From: Bacteroidia bacterium
GTDB lineage: Bacteria > Bacteroidota > Bacteroidia > Bacteroidales > P3
Reading direction: 5' to 3'
Assembly (NCBI GenBank): GCA_025999775.1
Contig: BNXT01000016.1
Location: 1 to 15,381, forward strand
DNA: 15,381 nt
In this document: positions 5,836-14,305 of the stretch, piece after piece
Position numbering within the stretch: the first letter of the stretch is position 1
Layout of the letters: every line of letters begins with the position of its first letter
Translations under genes and position numbers: made by a program
The notes under the pieces: generated by a model
Seen by the model: only the letters and a program-made list of their open reading frames with translations
What the model was told of the DNA's origin: nothing
Database searches by the model: none

Positions 5836-6699
5836 ATGAAAAAGATTACTGTTATTTTATGTGTGTGCATGTTTGCTTTATTTGCTTCGTCGTGCAACCG
5901 TGAAAAATTAGCTCAGCTTGAGAAAGATGTACAAACGCTTCGTGCCGAAAAGCATGTTGCAGACTCATTGCAGGATGCGTTTTATGCGTATCTTAATGAA
6001 GTTGAGAGCAATTTGAATACCATTAAAGGTAAGGAACAAATTATTTCCGAAACACGTGAAGGACAACCCACGTCTGTACAAGAGAAGATTCTGCAAGACC
6101 TCGCGGAGATTAACGATTTGATGGAAAAAAATCGTAAGAGTTTAAGGGAATTAGAGGGTTTACGCAGCAAGCTTAGAGAGGCTAACGTCAATACCTCTCG
6201 ATTGGAAGAAATGGTTAAAGCGCTGCAAGTACGTGTTTCAGAGCAAGAAGCTCAAATACAGAAACTCCAGGCAGAACTCAAAATTGCTAACGAAAAAATA
6301 GCAGAGTTGAGCGCTCAAAACAAACAAATACAAGAAGAGAACGAACGTAAGCAAAAAACTATTGAAGAGCAAATAAAAACGCTCAATACTGCCTATTATG
6401 TGCTCGGAACTTCACAACAACTTAAAGAAACAGGTGTTATAAACACCAAAGGTGGCTTCATAGGTATTGGCAAAGCAACGGTTATTAGCAAAACTGCAGA
6501 TCCAAGCCAATTCAAACGTATTGATGTTCGTGAAACAAAGGTTATTGAAACTAATTCGGCACGTATTGATATCATCTCTCCGCACACCGAAGGCGCTTAC
6601 ACGATTGATAGTTCTGATCCTAATAATCTCAAAATTGAGATCAAAGATGCTACGGCATTCTGGAAACAATCTAAATATTTGGTGGTTAAAGTTCGTTAG
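5836..6699 (+). CDS. Coiled-coil lipoprotein with a conserved-looking C-terminal domain
   Basis: This is a predicted lipoprotein of 287 residues. The signal peptide MKKITVILCVCMFALFASSC ends in a lipobox with Cys20 as the lipidated residue. Residues about 24-62 and 84-182 are rich in heptad-like Leu/Ile/Ala with Glu/Lys/Gln and should form a long coiled coil. A distinct C-terminal part (183-287) starts LNTAYYVLGTSQQLKETGVI, has a GGFIGIGKA segment and ends FWKQSKYLVVKVR; it looks folded and beta-rich. Lipoproteins of this plan occur across Bacteroidales without firm function; some look-alikes are, I believe, named collagen-binding adhesins, which I cannot verify. I choose ATG 5836 because an upstream TTG at 5806 overlaps the -7 element and would bury the signal peptide. 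It is the first gene of an operon; rpiB follows after 23 bp. Confidence 0.82.
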   Translation: MKKITVILCVCMFALFASSCNREKLAQLEKDVQTLRAEKHVADSLQDAFYAYLNEVESNLNTIKGKEQIISETREGQPTSVQEKILQDLAEINDLMEKNRKSLRELEGLRSKLREANVNTSRLEEMVKALQVRVSEQEAQIQKLQAELKIANEKIAELSAQNKQIQEENERKQKTIEEQIKTLNTAYYVLGTSQQLKETGVINTKGGFIGIGKATVISKTADPSQFKRIDVRETKVIETNSARIDIISPHTEGAYTIDSSDPNNLKIEIKDATAFWKQSKYLVVKVR

Positions 6700-6722
6700 T
6701 AAACCCAAAAGAGTTTATTGTA

Positions 6723-7148
6723 ATGGGTACTCCTATTGCGTCAGACCACGCAGGTTTTAATTTGAAGCGGCAAATACTTGCCGCTTCAAATGCTTTGTTG
6801 GAGTTTGAAGATTTTGGTACAACATCCATAGACAGTGTAGATTACCCGGCGTTTGCACATACAGTAGCACAGTATGTTTTAGAGCATCCTACAACGAAAG
6901 GTATTTTGATATGCGGAACTGGTAATGGCATGCAAATGACGGCTAACAAACATAGCGACATTCGTGCCGCATTATGTTGGACGCCTGAAATAGCGCAGTT
7001 AGCACGCGAACATAACGATGCCAATATTCTTGTACTGCCGGCACGGTTTATAGATACGGAAACTGCCATACAATGCGTTACAACGTTCTTTAACACGGCT
7101 TTTGCCGGTGGACGACACCAAAATAGAGTGGATCAAATCAATGTATAA
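6723..7148 (+). CDS. rpiB: Ribose-5-phosphate isomerase B
   Basis: RpiB interconverts ribose 5-phosphate and ribulose 5-phosphate in the non-oxidative pentose phosphate pathway, in the cytoplasm. The 141-residue length is normal. Visible are SDHAG (7-11), the active-site loop CGTGNGM (64-70) with catalytic Cys64, NKHSDIRAALCW (75-86), the REHNDAN motif (95-101) containing the conserved His97, and the C-terminal GGRHQNRVDQI (129-139) with phosphate-binding arginines. CGTGNGM and the LPARF segment where many RpiB proteins have Gly-Gly-Arg agree with the Bacteroidota subtype as I know it. Some RpiB homologues act on allose or galactose phosphates; the unchanged motifs favour ribose 5-phosphate. 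ATG 6723 puts SDHAG at the usual distance from the N-terminus. It is second in the operon, 18 bp before lutB, and shares pentose chemistry with deoC two genes on. Confidence 0.92.
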   Translation: MGTPIASDHAGFNLKRQILAASNALLEFEDFGTTSIDSVDYPAFAHTVAQYVLEHPTTKGILICGTGNGMQMTANKHSDIRAALCWTPEIAQLAREHNDANILVLPARFIDTETAIQCVTTFFNTAFAGGRHQNRVDQINV

Positions 7149-7166
7149 CTAAAGACAGCTGGGCAA

Positions 7167-8549
7167 ATGGCAACCAATGATACTGTGCGGAATTATTTGG
7201 CGGAAGCCAAGAAAAACCTGAAGAACCAACCCCTTCGTTCCTATAGGGAAGGCTTGTACGAACACTATCGAACCGTTAATAATACCCTTGATACCTTTTT
7301 TGCACAACACAAATTACTAAAAGATAGGGTCGTATTTAGTAAATATAACGCTATTGAAAAGTTAGAATACTATATTCGACAGTTTGAATTTATTTTTATG
7401 CGACGAGGCGGTAAGGTGTTATGGGCAAATGACGTTCAGGAAGCGCAATCGCAGATTGTGAACATTCTTAAATCCAAGGGCATCAATCGAATCGCAACAG
7501 CCAATTCTAAGACCTTGGATGAACTCCAAATAACACGAATTTTGCCGCAGAATGATATCAGCTGTTTATCAACAGAGTGTAATGCGTTTTATCAACAGCA
7601 AACGAAAACGCCGACGCATAGCGCCCATTATCCCATATTGAGTACGGATTTTAAAGCTGTCGCTACGGCTGTTCAAAAATCAATGGATTTACAAGATAAA
7701 GACATCGCTGAAACTATAGATGGTATTAAACGCTATCTTCTTGACCAAATGAATACGATTAAAGCCAGTATTGTAGGCGCTAATTTCTTGATCAGCGACA
7801 TCGGAGGTATTATTTTGTGCGAAAATCAGGGCAATATCACAATGAACATTGCTTTTTCGGACGTCCTGTTTGTCGTTTGCGGTATTGATAAGATTGTACC
7901 CAAAATAGACGATTTGGAGCGCTATTTAACGTTGCTGTCGGCACATACATCGGGTACTATGCTACCTTGGCAAACACATATTCTCACATCACCAAGTCGT
8001 GAAGAAAAATCGGATATACCAAGAGAAATTTATGTGATATTATTGGATAACAAGCGTTCGGAAGTGATGAAGCATGTTAAACAACGTCAGATACTGCGAT
8101 GTATTCGGTGTGGCGCTTGTGCGGCGGTATGCCCCGTGTATCGTCATGTCGGTGATGAACCGTACCGTAGCGTATATGCCGGACCTATTGGAGCGGTAGT
8201 CAATCCGTTCATGCAAAACTTTGAAAACACCGTACATCAGGCTTATGCGTGCACACTATGCAAGCAATGCACCGAAGTGTGCCCAATGAATATCCCAATA
8301 CATGAACTTATTCTACAAAACCGCCAAGAAGCTGTTAAACGAGAATGTTATGTAACATTCGACCGCACACAGATACGCCGACTGCGTAAAATGATGCTCG
8401 CTCGTACTGCGATGGATTCTACATTTAATAATTTTATTCTTCGTAATAACTTTAAGCATTTAGTAGGCGACCAGCGTGTGTTCCCTAATATTGGGCAACC
8501 AAGTTTCAGTGAACGCTATATAGAAAAATACCGTTTAAAATCCGAATAA
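7167..8549 (+). CDS. lutB: LutB-like LUD-domain protein with two 4Fe-4S sites
   Basis: The protein resembles LutB/YkgF, the iron-sulfur subunit of the LutABC L-lactate-oxidising system. The 460-residue product is close to family length (about 470). The LUD (DUF162-like) domain spans roughly residues 65-290, including FLISDIGGIILCENQGN around 207-223. The ferredoxin-type domain follows: CIRCGACAAVCP (C312, C315, C318, C322) and CTLCKQCTEVCP (C362, C365, C368, C372), two complete 4Fe-4S sites separated by the family segment AGPIGAVVNP. The usual partners LutA and LutC are not adjacent; the neighbours are rpiB (18 bp before) and deoC (starting on the next base). It could work with LutA/C encoded elsewhere or have been recruited for another electron-transfer step. 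The family call is strong; lactate as substrate is uncertain. Confidence 0.85.
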   Translation: MATNDTVRNYLAEAKKNLKNQPLRSYREGLYEHYRTVNNTLDTFFAQHKLLKDRVVFSKYNAIEKLEYYIRQFEFIFMRRGGKVLWANDVQEAQSQIVNILKSKGINRIATANSKTLDELQITRILPQNDISCLSTECNAFYQQQTKTPTHSAHYPILSTDFKAVATAVQKSMDLQDKDIAETIDGIKRYLLDQMNTIKASIVGANFLISDIGGIILCENQGNITMNIAFSDVLFVVCGIDKIVPKIDDLERYLTLLSAHTSGTMLPWQTHILTSPSREEKSDIPREIYVILLDNKRSEVMKHVKQRQILRCIRCGACAAVCPVYRHVGDEPYRSVYAGPIGAVVNPFMQNFENTVHQAYACTLCKQCTEVCPMNIPIHELILQNRQEAVKRECYVTFDRTQIRRLRKMMLARTAMDSTFNNFILRNNFKHLVGDQRVFPNIGQPSFSERYIEKYRLKSE

Positions 8550-9269
8550 ATGTCCATAGTTACAGACAGCGTGTTTATCAAGTCTGTGATTGATTTGACG
8601 ACTTTAGAGGGCAGCGATACGCCGGAACGGGTGCTACAATTGTGCACTAAAGCCAAACAGCAGCATACGGCAGCAGTTTGCGTGTATCCAACCTTTGCAA
8701 GATTAGTGCGACAATCTTTATCGGGAACTCATATCAAGACAGCCTGTGTCGCAGGCGCTTTCCCGGCAGGGCAATCGCCTATCCAAATCAAAATTGCGGA
8801 GGTAGCGTACGCGGTTCAAGAAGGCGCACAGGAAATAGACATGGTCATTTCTCGCGGGACGTTCCTGACGCACGACTACAACACGGTAGGCGAGGAGATT
8901 AAAGCCATCAAAACAGCTTGTGGCGCTGCACATTTGAAGGTCATCTTAGAAACCGGCGAATTACAAAGCCCACAGAATATCCGCTTGGCATCGGAGATAG
9001 CTATTGCCAATGGCGCTGATTTCATTAAAACATCGACCGGTAAAATAGCAGTATCTGCCACTCCTGAAGCCGTACAAATTATGACGGATGTCATCAAGCA
9101 ATATTATGAACAAACCGGCAGACAAATTGGTATTAAAGTGGCCGGTGGCGTTTCTACAATCGAAGAGGCGCTTCGATACATTGGTATCGTTCAAGAAACA
9201 GTAGGGGACGCATGGCTTAATCCGTCGCTGTTTAGAATCGGCGCAAGCCGTTTATTAGATCGGTTGTAA
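8550..9269 (+). CDS. deoC: Deoxyribose-phosphate aldolase
   Basis: DeoC splits 2-deoxyribose 5-phosphate into glyceraldehyde 3-phosphate and acetaldehyde, the last step of deoxynucleoside breakdown. The 239-residue TIM-barrel shows the conserved elements: AAVCVYP (41-47), EIDMVI (95-100; Asp97), KVILETG (130-136), the Schiff-base Lys160 in ADFIKTSTGK, and the second active-site Lys196 in GIKVAGGV. The N-terminal IDLTTLEGSDT resembles Bacteroidota versions rather than the IDHT form common elsewhere. Its ATG abuts the lutB stop codon (TAAATG), which suggests translational coupling. It is the last gene of the operon; its stop lies 12 bp from the end of the convergent gene at 9282, and I see no good terminator in between. 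Confidence 0.95.
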   Translation: MSIVTDSVFIKSVIDLTTLEGSDTPERVLQLCTKAKQQHTAAVCVYPTFARLVRQSLSGTHIKTACVAGAFPAGQSPIQIKIAEVAYAVQEGAQEIDMVISRGTFLTHDYNTVGEEIKAIKTACGAAHLKVILETGELQSPQNIRLASEIAIANGADFIKTSTGKIAVSATPEAVQIMTDVIKQYYEQTGRQIGIKVAGGVSTIEEALRYIGIVQETVGDAWLNPSLFRIGASRLLDRL

Positions 9270-9281
9270 AACGCAAACCTT

Positions 9282-11927
9282 TTATTCTTTAACCACTTTG
9301 ACAGTATCAACAGCGTTGCCGTCATCATAGATTTTGACAACGTAGATGCCTGACGTCCAATCGGAAATAGAAATCATTTCATCATTGCTTGTTACTGCTT
9401 TTTCAAATACTTTCTTGCCGGAGTTATTGAAAACACGGACTGTTTTTCCGGAGGCGTTTTTGAGGGTTATTGTTTCCTTGGTTGGATTAGGATACACCCT
9501 AAATTGATTGGCATTAACATCGCCAAGGGTGGTAGGGATGACACCCGACCCCGGAAGTTCCATTTCTTTGTTTGTCTTTCCGGCATTTTGATCATACACA
9601 ACAAAGGTTTCCCCTGTTTTCAAAATCAAAATACCGCGACCTCGCTTGTTATCCATTGCCGTTTGTGTTTGAACATTGACATCTACTACGCGATAATCGT
9701 ATTCAAAGTAGGCAATAGGCCCATCGCCGTCATTATGCTCCGTATGTCCGATAATCACACGTTCGATATCATAGCGTTGCAGCATAGACTGTAACGTCTC
9801 AAGTGGTAAGTGTAAAGTACGTGGCGTAGCGGAGTTTTCGGTGTAGGAACCTTTTGCAATATAATCGGGAACCATGCCACGATACCAAAGAGGACCACCG
9901 GTTGACGAACTGGTACCAAAGAGAAAAGCATCTCTGCCGGTAGTCTTTAGTATATCAGCGCTCATGATAGTGTTCACATTGCTAATTTCATAGTTTCGAT
10001 TGTAAAATTCTTGATTAAGTCCGCCATGAACAAACAAATCTTTACCTACGATTTGTATGGCATTGCAAGATTGCAACCAACGCCCTAATTCCGTGTTTGC
10101 ATTATAGCATTGGGTGCCAAATTTGTCGGCATTACCAAAATAAGCAGCAGCAAAATCTTTGTATTTAAGTTCACTTGAACTTGCGCCATAGGTATAGCGT
10201 AGATCATCTCTCAATACCATCTCTTCATGATTTCCATAGTTGCAATAGACCTCGCCGCCGGCATCACGCGCTTGTTGTTGTAATTTGTAAATAAGCCAAT
10301 AGGCGGTCGTTACATCATTGCCTCTATCAAAAATATCACCGATAATCAACATTTCATTGGTTCCATAAGTCCAATTAAAATGGTCGTCAATGACCTGTTG
10401 TTCTCTCAAAACAGATACTAAGGGCGCCCATTTACCATGTATATCGCTGATAACCAAAAGACTATCGGGTGCGGGACATTTCCAATTGGGACGGACAATA
10501 GGATGCAATGTTACATCAAAACTATCCTGTTTATTGTGAGAAAACACAGTAAATGTATAATTATCAGGAAGATAGCCGTAACTTTTCTCAACGATATAAC
10601 CTTCTTTATCTACGGAAACAACCCTTACACCTTGTGGATAATAGAGAATATAGGGTCCATCCACACCAATGTAAGAAGCCGTCAGTCGTTGTTCACGGAC
10701 AATAATCGGGATAGTATCTGTTGGAAATGGGTTTGGTTCCACCGTAGGTGAAGTAGGCGGTGTAGCCGTAGGTCCATCAACTTCCCACTTTAGAAAGGGT
10801 AAGTTACCTTCAGTAATCGTCCACGTACTGTCGAAATCCCATGTTGACAGATTGGAAGCATACCATGCTGCTGTTTTAGCATTGGCAAGCGTAACATCCG
10901 CACCATCTTGGTCATTGACCGTATTCTTACTTGCCGTCTTTACGGTATTTGTACTATACAAATACGCCATAGCAGCGTTAGCGTGGTTATTAGACAACGT
11001 AGCCTTAGCTGTATAGCCTTGAACACGGAAGAAGTAAGAACTACTTGTGGATGCCATTTGTAGTGTATCTATTAAGGCTACTGAATTTTCAATAGTTACT
11101 TTTGTGCTCATATTGCGACCACCGGCAATACCGCCTATGGCACGAGTGCTTCCTTTAGCTATGACATTACCTGCGGAATAGCAATTCTTGATGTTGATAG
11201 CAACGTCAGCTACAGAGCCTACAATACCACCAATAGCATCATTAGTACTGGAAGAAGTACCGCTTACAGTAGCATGACTATAACAGTTGGTAACATTGGT
11301 TTGACTGCTACCTGCTTTTGATCCAAGGATACCGCCTACTCTACTACCACCGTTGATGTTTCCTATGTTGTAGCAAGCATTAATAGTTGTATTTGTAGCA
11401 TCCACATAGCCAACAATACCTCCGGCAGCATAGCTATCACTATTGACTTTGGCGCTAACGGTCGAAATGGCGGCGCTATTGCCACACTCAACGATACTCA
11501 CGTTACTCCCATTGATATAACCGGCAATAGATCCAATTCTAACTGCTGCATCGCCTGTTGCGGTAGAACTAATAGTACCACCGTCAATTTTTATACCATT
11601 GATAAAGGCGTCATCGCCTAATACACTGAACAGTCCAACATTTTCAGCGCTTGATGAAATCGAAAGATTAGTCAGTTTATGCCCTTCTCCAAACAATCTA
11701 CCGGTAAAAACGCCTGCAATGGGTGTCCAATCTGTGCCTGCCAATTCAATATCGGTTACTAATTTGTAATTAGCGGTCAAGTTATCTTTGATGGCTTCAA
11801 GTTGTGCACGCGTCGCTATTTGATACGGATCTTGAACCGTGCCGGAGCCTCCGGCAAATTGTGCAAACACTGAGTTTGTACAAAATAATAACATCGTTAT
11901 TACGACTATTAGTGCTATTTTTTTCAT
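9282..11927 (-). CDS. T9SS-exported GLUG-repeat / PPP-type phosphatase fusion
   Basis: This is an 881-residue secreted multidomain protein. The signal peptide (1-22, cleaved after SVFA) is followed by a GLUG-type region (about 24-300), with repeating units such as GGIVGY (169), VGGILG (197), GGIVGS (233) and IGGIAG (264) and regular Cys-Tyr pairs. A Pro/Thr linker follows (386-407) and then a beta-rich stretch (about 410-480). The phosphatase shows SDIHG (494-498; Asp495, His497), GDIFDRG (530-536), GNHE (565-568), HGG (634-636) and GHT (727-729), the PPP-family metal and active-site pattern. GDIFDRGNDVTTAYW resembles bacterial Shewanella-like phosphatases. The C-terminus (about 805-881) has FRVYPNP and ends KVVKE, a T9SS sorting domain. 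Substrate is unknown: phosphoprotein, nucleotide and polyphosphate are possible. It lies 69 bp downstream of the metalloprotease and is perhaps co-transcribed. Two TATTGTTTG boxes in the gap (11968-11976, 11982-11990) are imperfect -7 candidates. Confidence 0.86.
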   Translation of the reverse strand: MKKIALIVVITMLLFCTNSVFAQFAGGSGTVQDPYQIATRAQLEAIKDNLTANYKLVTDIELAGTDWTPIAGVFTGRLFGEGHKLTNLSISSSAENVGLFSVLGDDAFINGIKIDGGTISSTATGDAAVRIGSIAGYINGSNVSIVECGNSAAISTVSAKVNSDSYAAGGIVGYVDATNTTINACYNIGNINGGSRVGGILGSKAGSSQTNVTNCYSHATVSGTSSSTNDAIGGIVGSVADVAINIKNCYSAGNVIAKGSTRAIGGIAGGRNMSTKVTIENSVALIDTLQMASTSSSYFFRVQGYTAKATLSNNHANAAMAYLYSTNTVKTASKNTVNDQDGADVTLANAKTAAWYASNLSTWDFDSTWTITEGNLPFLKWEVDGPTATPPTSPTVEPNPFPTDTIPIIVREQRLTASYIGVDGPYILYYPQGVRVVSVDKEGYIVEKSYGYLPDNYTFTVFSHNKQDSFDVTLHPIVRPNWKCPAPDSLLVISDIHGKWAPLVSVLREQQVIDDHFNWTYGTNEMLIIGDIFDRGNDVTTAYWLIYKLQQQARDAGGEVYCNYGNHEEMVLRDDLRYTYGASSSELKYKDFAAAYFGNADKFGTQCYNANTELGRWLQSCNAIQIVGKDLFVHGGLNQEFYNRNYEISNVNTIMSADILKTTGRDAFLFGTSSSTGGPLWYRGMVPDYIAKGSYTENSATPRTLHLPLETLQSMLQRYDIERVIIGHTEHNDGDGPIAYFEYDYRVVDVNVQTQTAMDNKRGRGILILKTGETFVVYDQNAGKTNKEMELPGSGVIPTTLGDVNANQFRVYPNPTKETITLKNASGKTVRVFNNSGKKVFEKAVTSNDEMISISDWTSGIYVVKIYDDGNAVDTVKVVKE

Positions 11928-11996
11928 GTTTTTAATCGTTTTTTGTTATTGTGTTTTCTTTTTCAAACAAACAATAAAAGCCAAACAATAGTCCCC

Positions 11997-14150
11997 TTAT
12001 TGTTTGACAATTTTTACCTGTTTACCATTAACATCCAGCAGGTAAATACCATTGGGCAAATGGGACAAATCAAGAGCGATTGAGCCTTTAGTTGTCGTTG
12101 ATACTGTCGCGTCGTCGTGTGTCTCTACACGGGTCCCATTCATGTCATACACCGTAATGATAGGGTTTTCGTCATCCGTTTCGATATATACAATACCTGT
12201 GGTAGGATTGGGATACACTGTTGCTACATCTAATGTTGGTGTGCGCACCACCGTTGGGTCATTTTCTTGTCTATAGACAGCCACCGTATAGATACGTTGT
12301 AATGACACATACTCCGCAGACACCTTGATGTTAAAAGTATTTTTGCCCATTTCCACCGGTTGTACGCCATCGCCTTCTATTGTTTGTGCCGTATCATTCG
12401 GTGTGGCGTTAATAGTAATACTCGTTACCGTTGTGTTAACATACACTTTGTAGTCCAACACATTAGGAGAAAACTCCGGAATCATAGTACCGAGGCTAAC
12501 TTGCAGGTTACTCAAAGTAACGTCCGTATGTTGACTGCAAACAATGATTCTGTAAGTTAATTGTGTAGTATTATCGCTTGAAGTTACAACAATATCCAGT
12601 GTATCAAAACGTCCGGTTAACGTGCGTTGACCATCTCCAACAACCGTAGCTCGCAGATTGTTTTTCACGGTATTTACCGTTAATGTGCTCGAAGTATTCG
12701 GTATAGTAGCAGTATATTCATAGACTGCAGAATTAAAAGTCGGAGAGAGTTTACCCGTACTGAGCGTAAGCAGGCTTAATGTCGCATCATTATCGGGTAG
12801 AATAGCATCCCTACAAGCAGAAACAGACTGTGCAACGGCATTAAGGCGTCTCGCATTATTAGCAGGACCGCCGTCCAATACTGTCGAAGGCGTGTCGCCT
12901 TCAACACCGGTCGGAACGCCATTATACATCACATCCGGATTCGTAAAATGCTTAATACGTCCACACCGACTCTCCGAATTACTGGTCCCACCAACCGTTG
13001 TACAGTTTGCATACGCCATAATCGAACGATAGCCTGTCCACACTTTACCAAAATGATAATACGGAGAGGTTGACAACCTTGCAATATTAGCGGCTTCCCG
13101 AAATTCATAGCGATCATGGTTTGCGCCCAAATTGTGCCCACATTCGTGTACAAAGGTATAACGCGAAGTTACGTCGCTGTATTTAGCTGTATTAAAACCC
13201 GTACTAGCTACATTACTTGCGCTGCTCCACAAATATCCGACGCCTGCCGATCCAAGGTAATTCCAATGCGACACAATATCTGCACCGTACATATCACGCA
13301 AATCTCTAATTCCTGTTGCACCGCGAACATCTGCTACGCTAGTAACGTTCTTGTCTATAACATTGTTTATCTCATGGTGAAGCAGGTTAAAAGTAATACC
13401 TATTTCACTGTTTTCAAAAATCTCATTTGCGTCCGCTATGCGGTATTCTATAGCAGCCGTCCGTGCTTCCAGCGTACCTCCCATCACGTTAGCTATCTCC
13501 GTTGGATATAGGATCATGACATCTATCACATAATTTCCGTTTGTGTCTAAGATGGAAGAGTATTTTGCCGGCACACTTGTTGACTCTGTATCGTCGGTTG
13601 CGACGTCAACTGTTTCTGCTCCGGTACGAAAACAGGCCTCCTCGTGTTCAGCATCGTTAATAAGGTTGAGTTCCACAACGTTCACATCACCGTTGGCATC
13701 AGGGCTTATATCAACTACGTGATCCCCTATTCGTAAGGTTCCAACCATATAACCATTCAGCAAAAACAATGTCAGCGACCCATGTTCACTACCTACAACA
13801 TCGCCTGTCCAATAAATACCTCCTTTAGCTGTCGTACGTACTTTCGTTTTGTTAGCGGTAACAGCTAAATCCGAAAACAGCTGTATTGATAGTGCGTTCG
13901 ATGTAAGCAACGCTTTTTGAAACGCTTGATCATTCAAATTTTTGCGATTCAATACCACCTTTCCGCCACGAACAAATTCATCGCCAAACACTTCTTTTTG
14001 GTTATCAATAGCGCTTTTCGCCACCGATGTTTTTGCCGGTGAACCAATATGAAAGGATTGTGCATGTATCTGTAATGCACAAAACATCATCAAAGTTACT
14101 ACCAATAAACGATTTCTACACTTGATTTTTTGTTGAACTAATTTTTTCAT
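11997..14150 (-). CDS. T9SS-exported reprolysin-like (M12B-type) zinc metalloprotease
   Basis: This is a secreted metzincin protease of 717 residues. The signal peptide is about 1-30 (basic start, hydrophobic core, cut near IHA-QS). A propeptide-like region follows to about 190. The catalytic domain starts near DVMILYPTEIA (210-220) and contains the zinc site HECGHNLGANHD (335-346; His335, Glu336, His339, His345) and the Met-turn in SIMAY (Met378). Two cadherin-like beta-sandwich repeats follow (about 455-538 and 541-627), each starting LSLLTLSTG or LSNLQVSLG. The T9SS sorting domain (about 638-717) has VYPNP and ends KIVKQ. An open frame extends to an ATG at 14255, but that extension covers the likely -7 element at 14212-14220 and hides the signal peptide, so I choose 14150. 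Substrates are unknown. Confidence 0.88.
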   Translation of the reverse strand: MKKLVQQKIKCRNRLLVVTLMMFCALQIHAQSFHIGSPAKTSVAKSAIDNQKEVFGDEFVRGGKVVLNRKNLNDQAFQKALLTSNALSIQLFSDLAVTANKTKVRTTAKGGIYWTGDVVGSEHGSLTLFLLNGYMVGTLRIGDHVVDISPDANGDVNVVELNLINDAEHEEACFRTGAETVDVATDDTESTSVPAKYSSILDTNGNYVIDVMILYPTEIANVMGGTLEARTAAIEYRIADANEIFENSEIGITFNLLHHEINNVIDKNVTSVADVRGATGIRDLRDMYGADIVSHWNYLGSAGVGYLWSSASNVASTGFNTAKYSDVTSRYTFVHECGHNLGANHDRYEFREAANIARLSTSPYYHFGKVWTGYRSIMAYANCTTVGGTSNSESRCGRIKHFTNPDVMYNGVPTGVEGDTPSTVLDGGPANNARRLNAVAQSVSACRDAILPDNDATLSLLTLSTGKLSPTFNSAVYEYTATIPNTSSTLTVNTVKNNLRATVVGDGQRTLTGRFDTLDIVVTSSDNTTQLTYRIIVCSQHTDVTLSNLQVSLGTMIPEFSPNVLDYKVYVNTTVTSITINATPNDTAQTIEGDGVQPVEMGKNTFNIKVSAEYVSLQRIYTVAVYRQENDPTVVRTPTLDVATVYPNPTTGIVYIETDDENPIITVYDMNGTRVETHDDATVSTTTKGSIALDLSHLPNGIYLLDVNGKQVKIVKQ

Positions 14151-14211
14151 AATATTTTTTTTTAGACGATTTAAAAAGACATCCCAACTCAACATCACCA
14201 CTCTACCAATT

Positions 14212-14220
14212 GCAAAGATA
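14212..14220 (-). promoter_or_regulatory. -7 element of the metalloprotease gene
   Basis: On the minus strand TATCTTTGC (14220 to 14212) is an exact match to TAnnTTTG and lies about 60 bp before ATG 14150. No perfect TTTG sits 19-21 bp upstream (TGTT is at 20 bp). Together with the element at 14276-14284 it makes this a divergent promoter region. Confidence 0.65.
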
Positions 14221-14275
14221 CAAATTTTTTTACAAAATTTAACATTTTGAGCCATTCGGAGCCTTTTGATTGTTG

Positions 14276-14284
14276 TAATTTTGC
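14276..14284 (+). promoter_or_regulatory. -7 element of EEP copy 2
   Basis: TAATTTTGC (14276-14284) matches TAnnTTTG and lies about 21 bp before the ATG at 14306. The -33 position has no TTTG (CCAT/CATT there), so the promoter may be weak or need an activator. The divergent -7 element for the protease gene is about 55 bp away. Confidence 0.6.
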
Positions 14285-14305
14285 AATAATCAAGTAAACT
14301 AATTT

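Noticed and set aside
6467-6760. 97-residue plus-strand open frame across the end of the lipoprotein gene and start of rpiB
   Set aside because: It lies out of frame within two well-supported genes and has no recognisable composition or motif.
9262-9279. Possible shared terminator between deoC and the GLUG-phosphatase gene
   Set aside because: GGTT/AACC gives only a four-pair stem with a mismatch, although TTTT follows on the plus strand. Too weak to call.
13116-13511. 131-residue plus-strand open frame opposite the metalloprotease catalytic region
   Set aside because: It is antisense to the zinc-site coding region with no promoter, and its sequence has no family resemblance.
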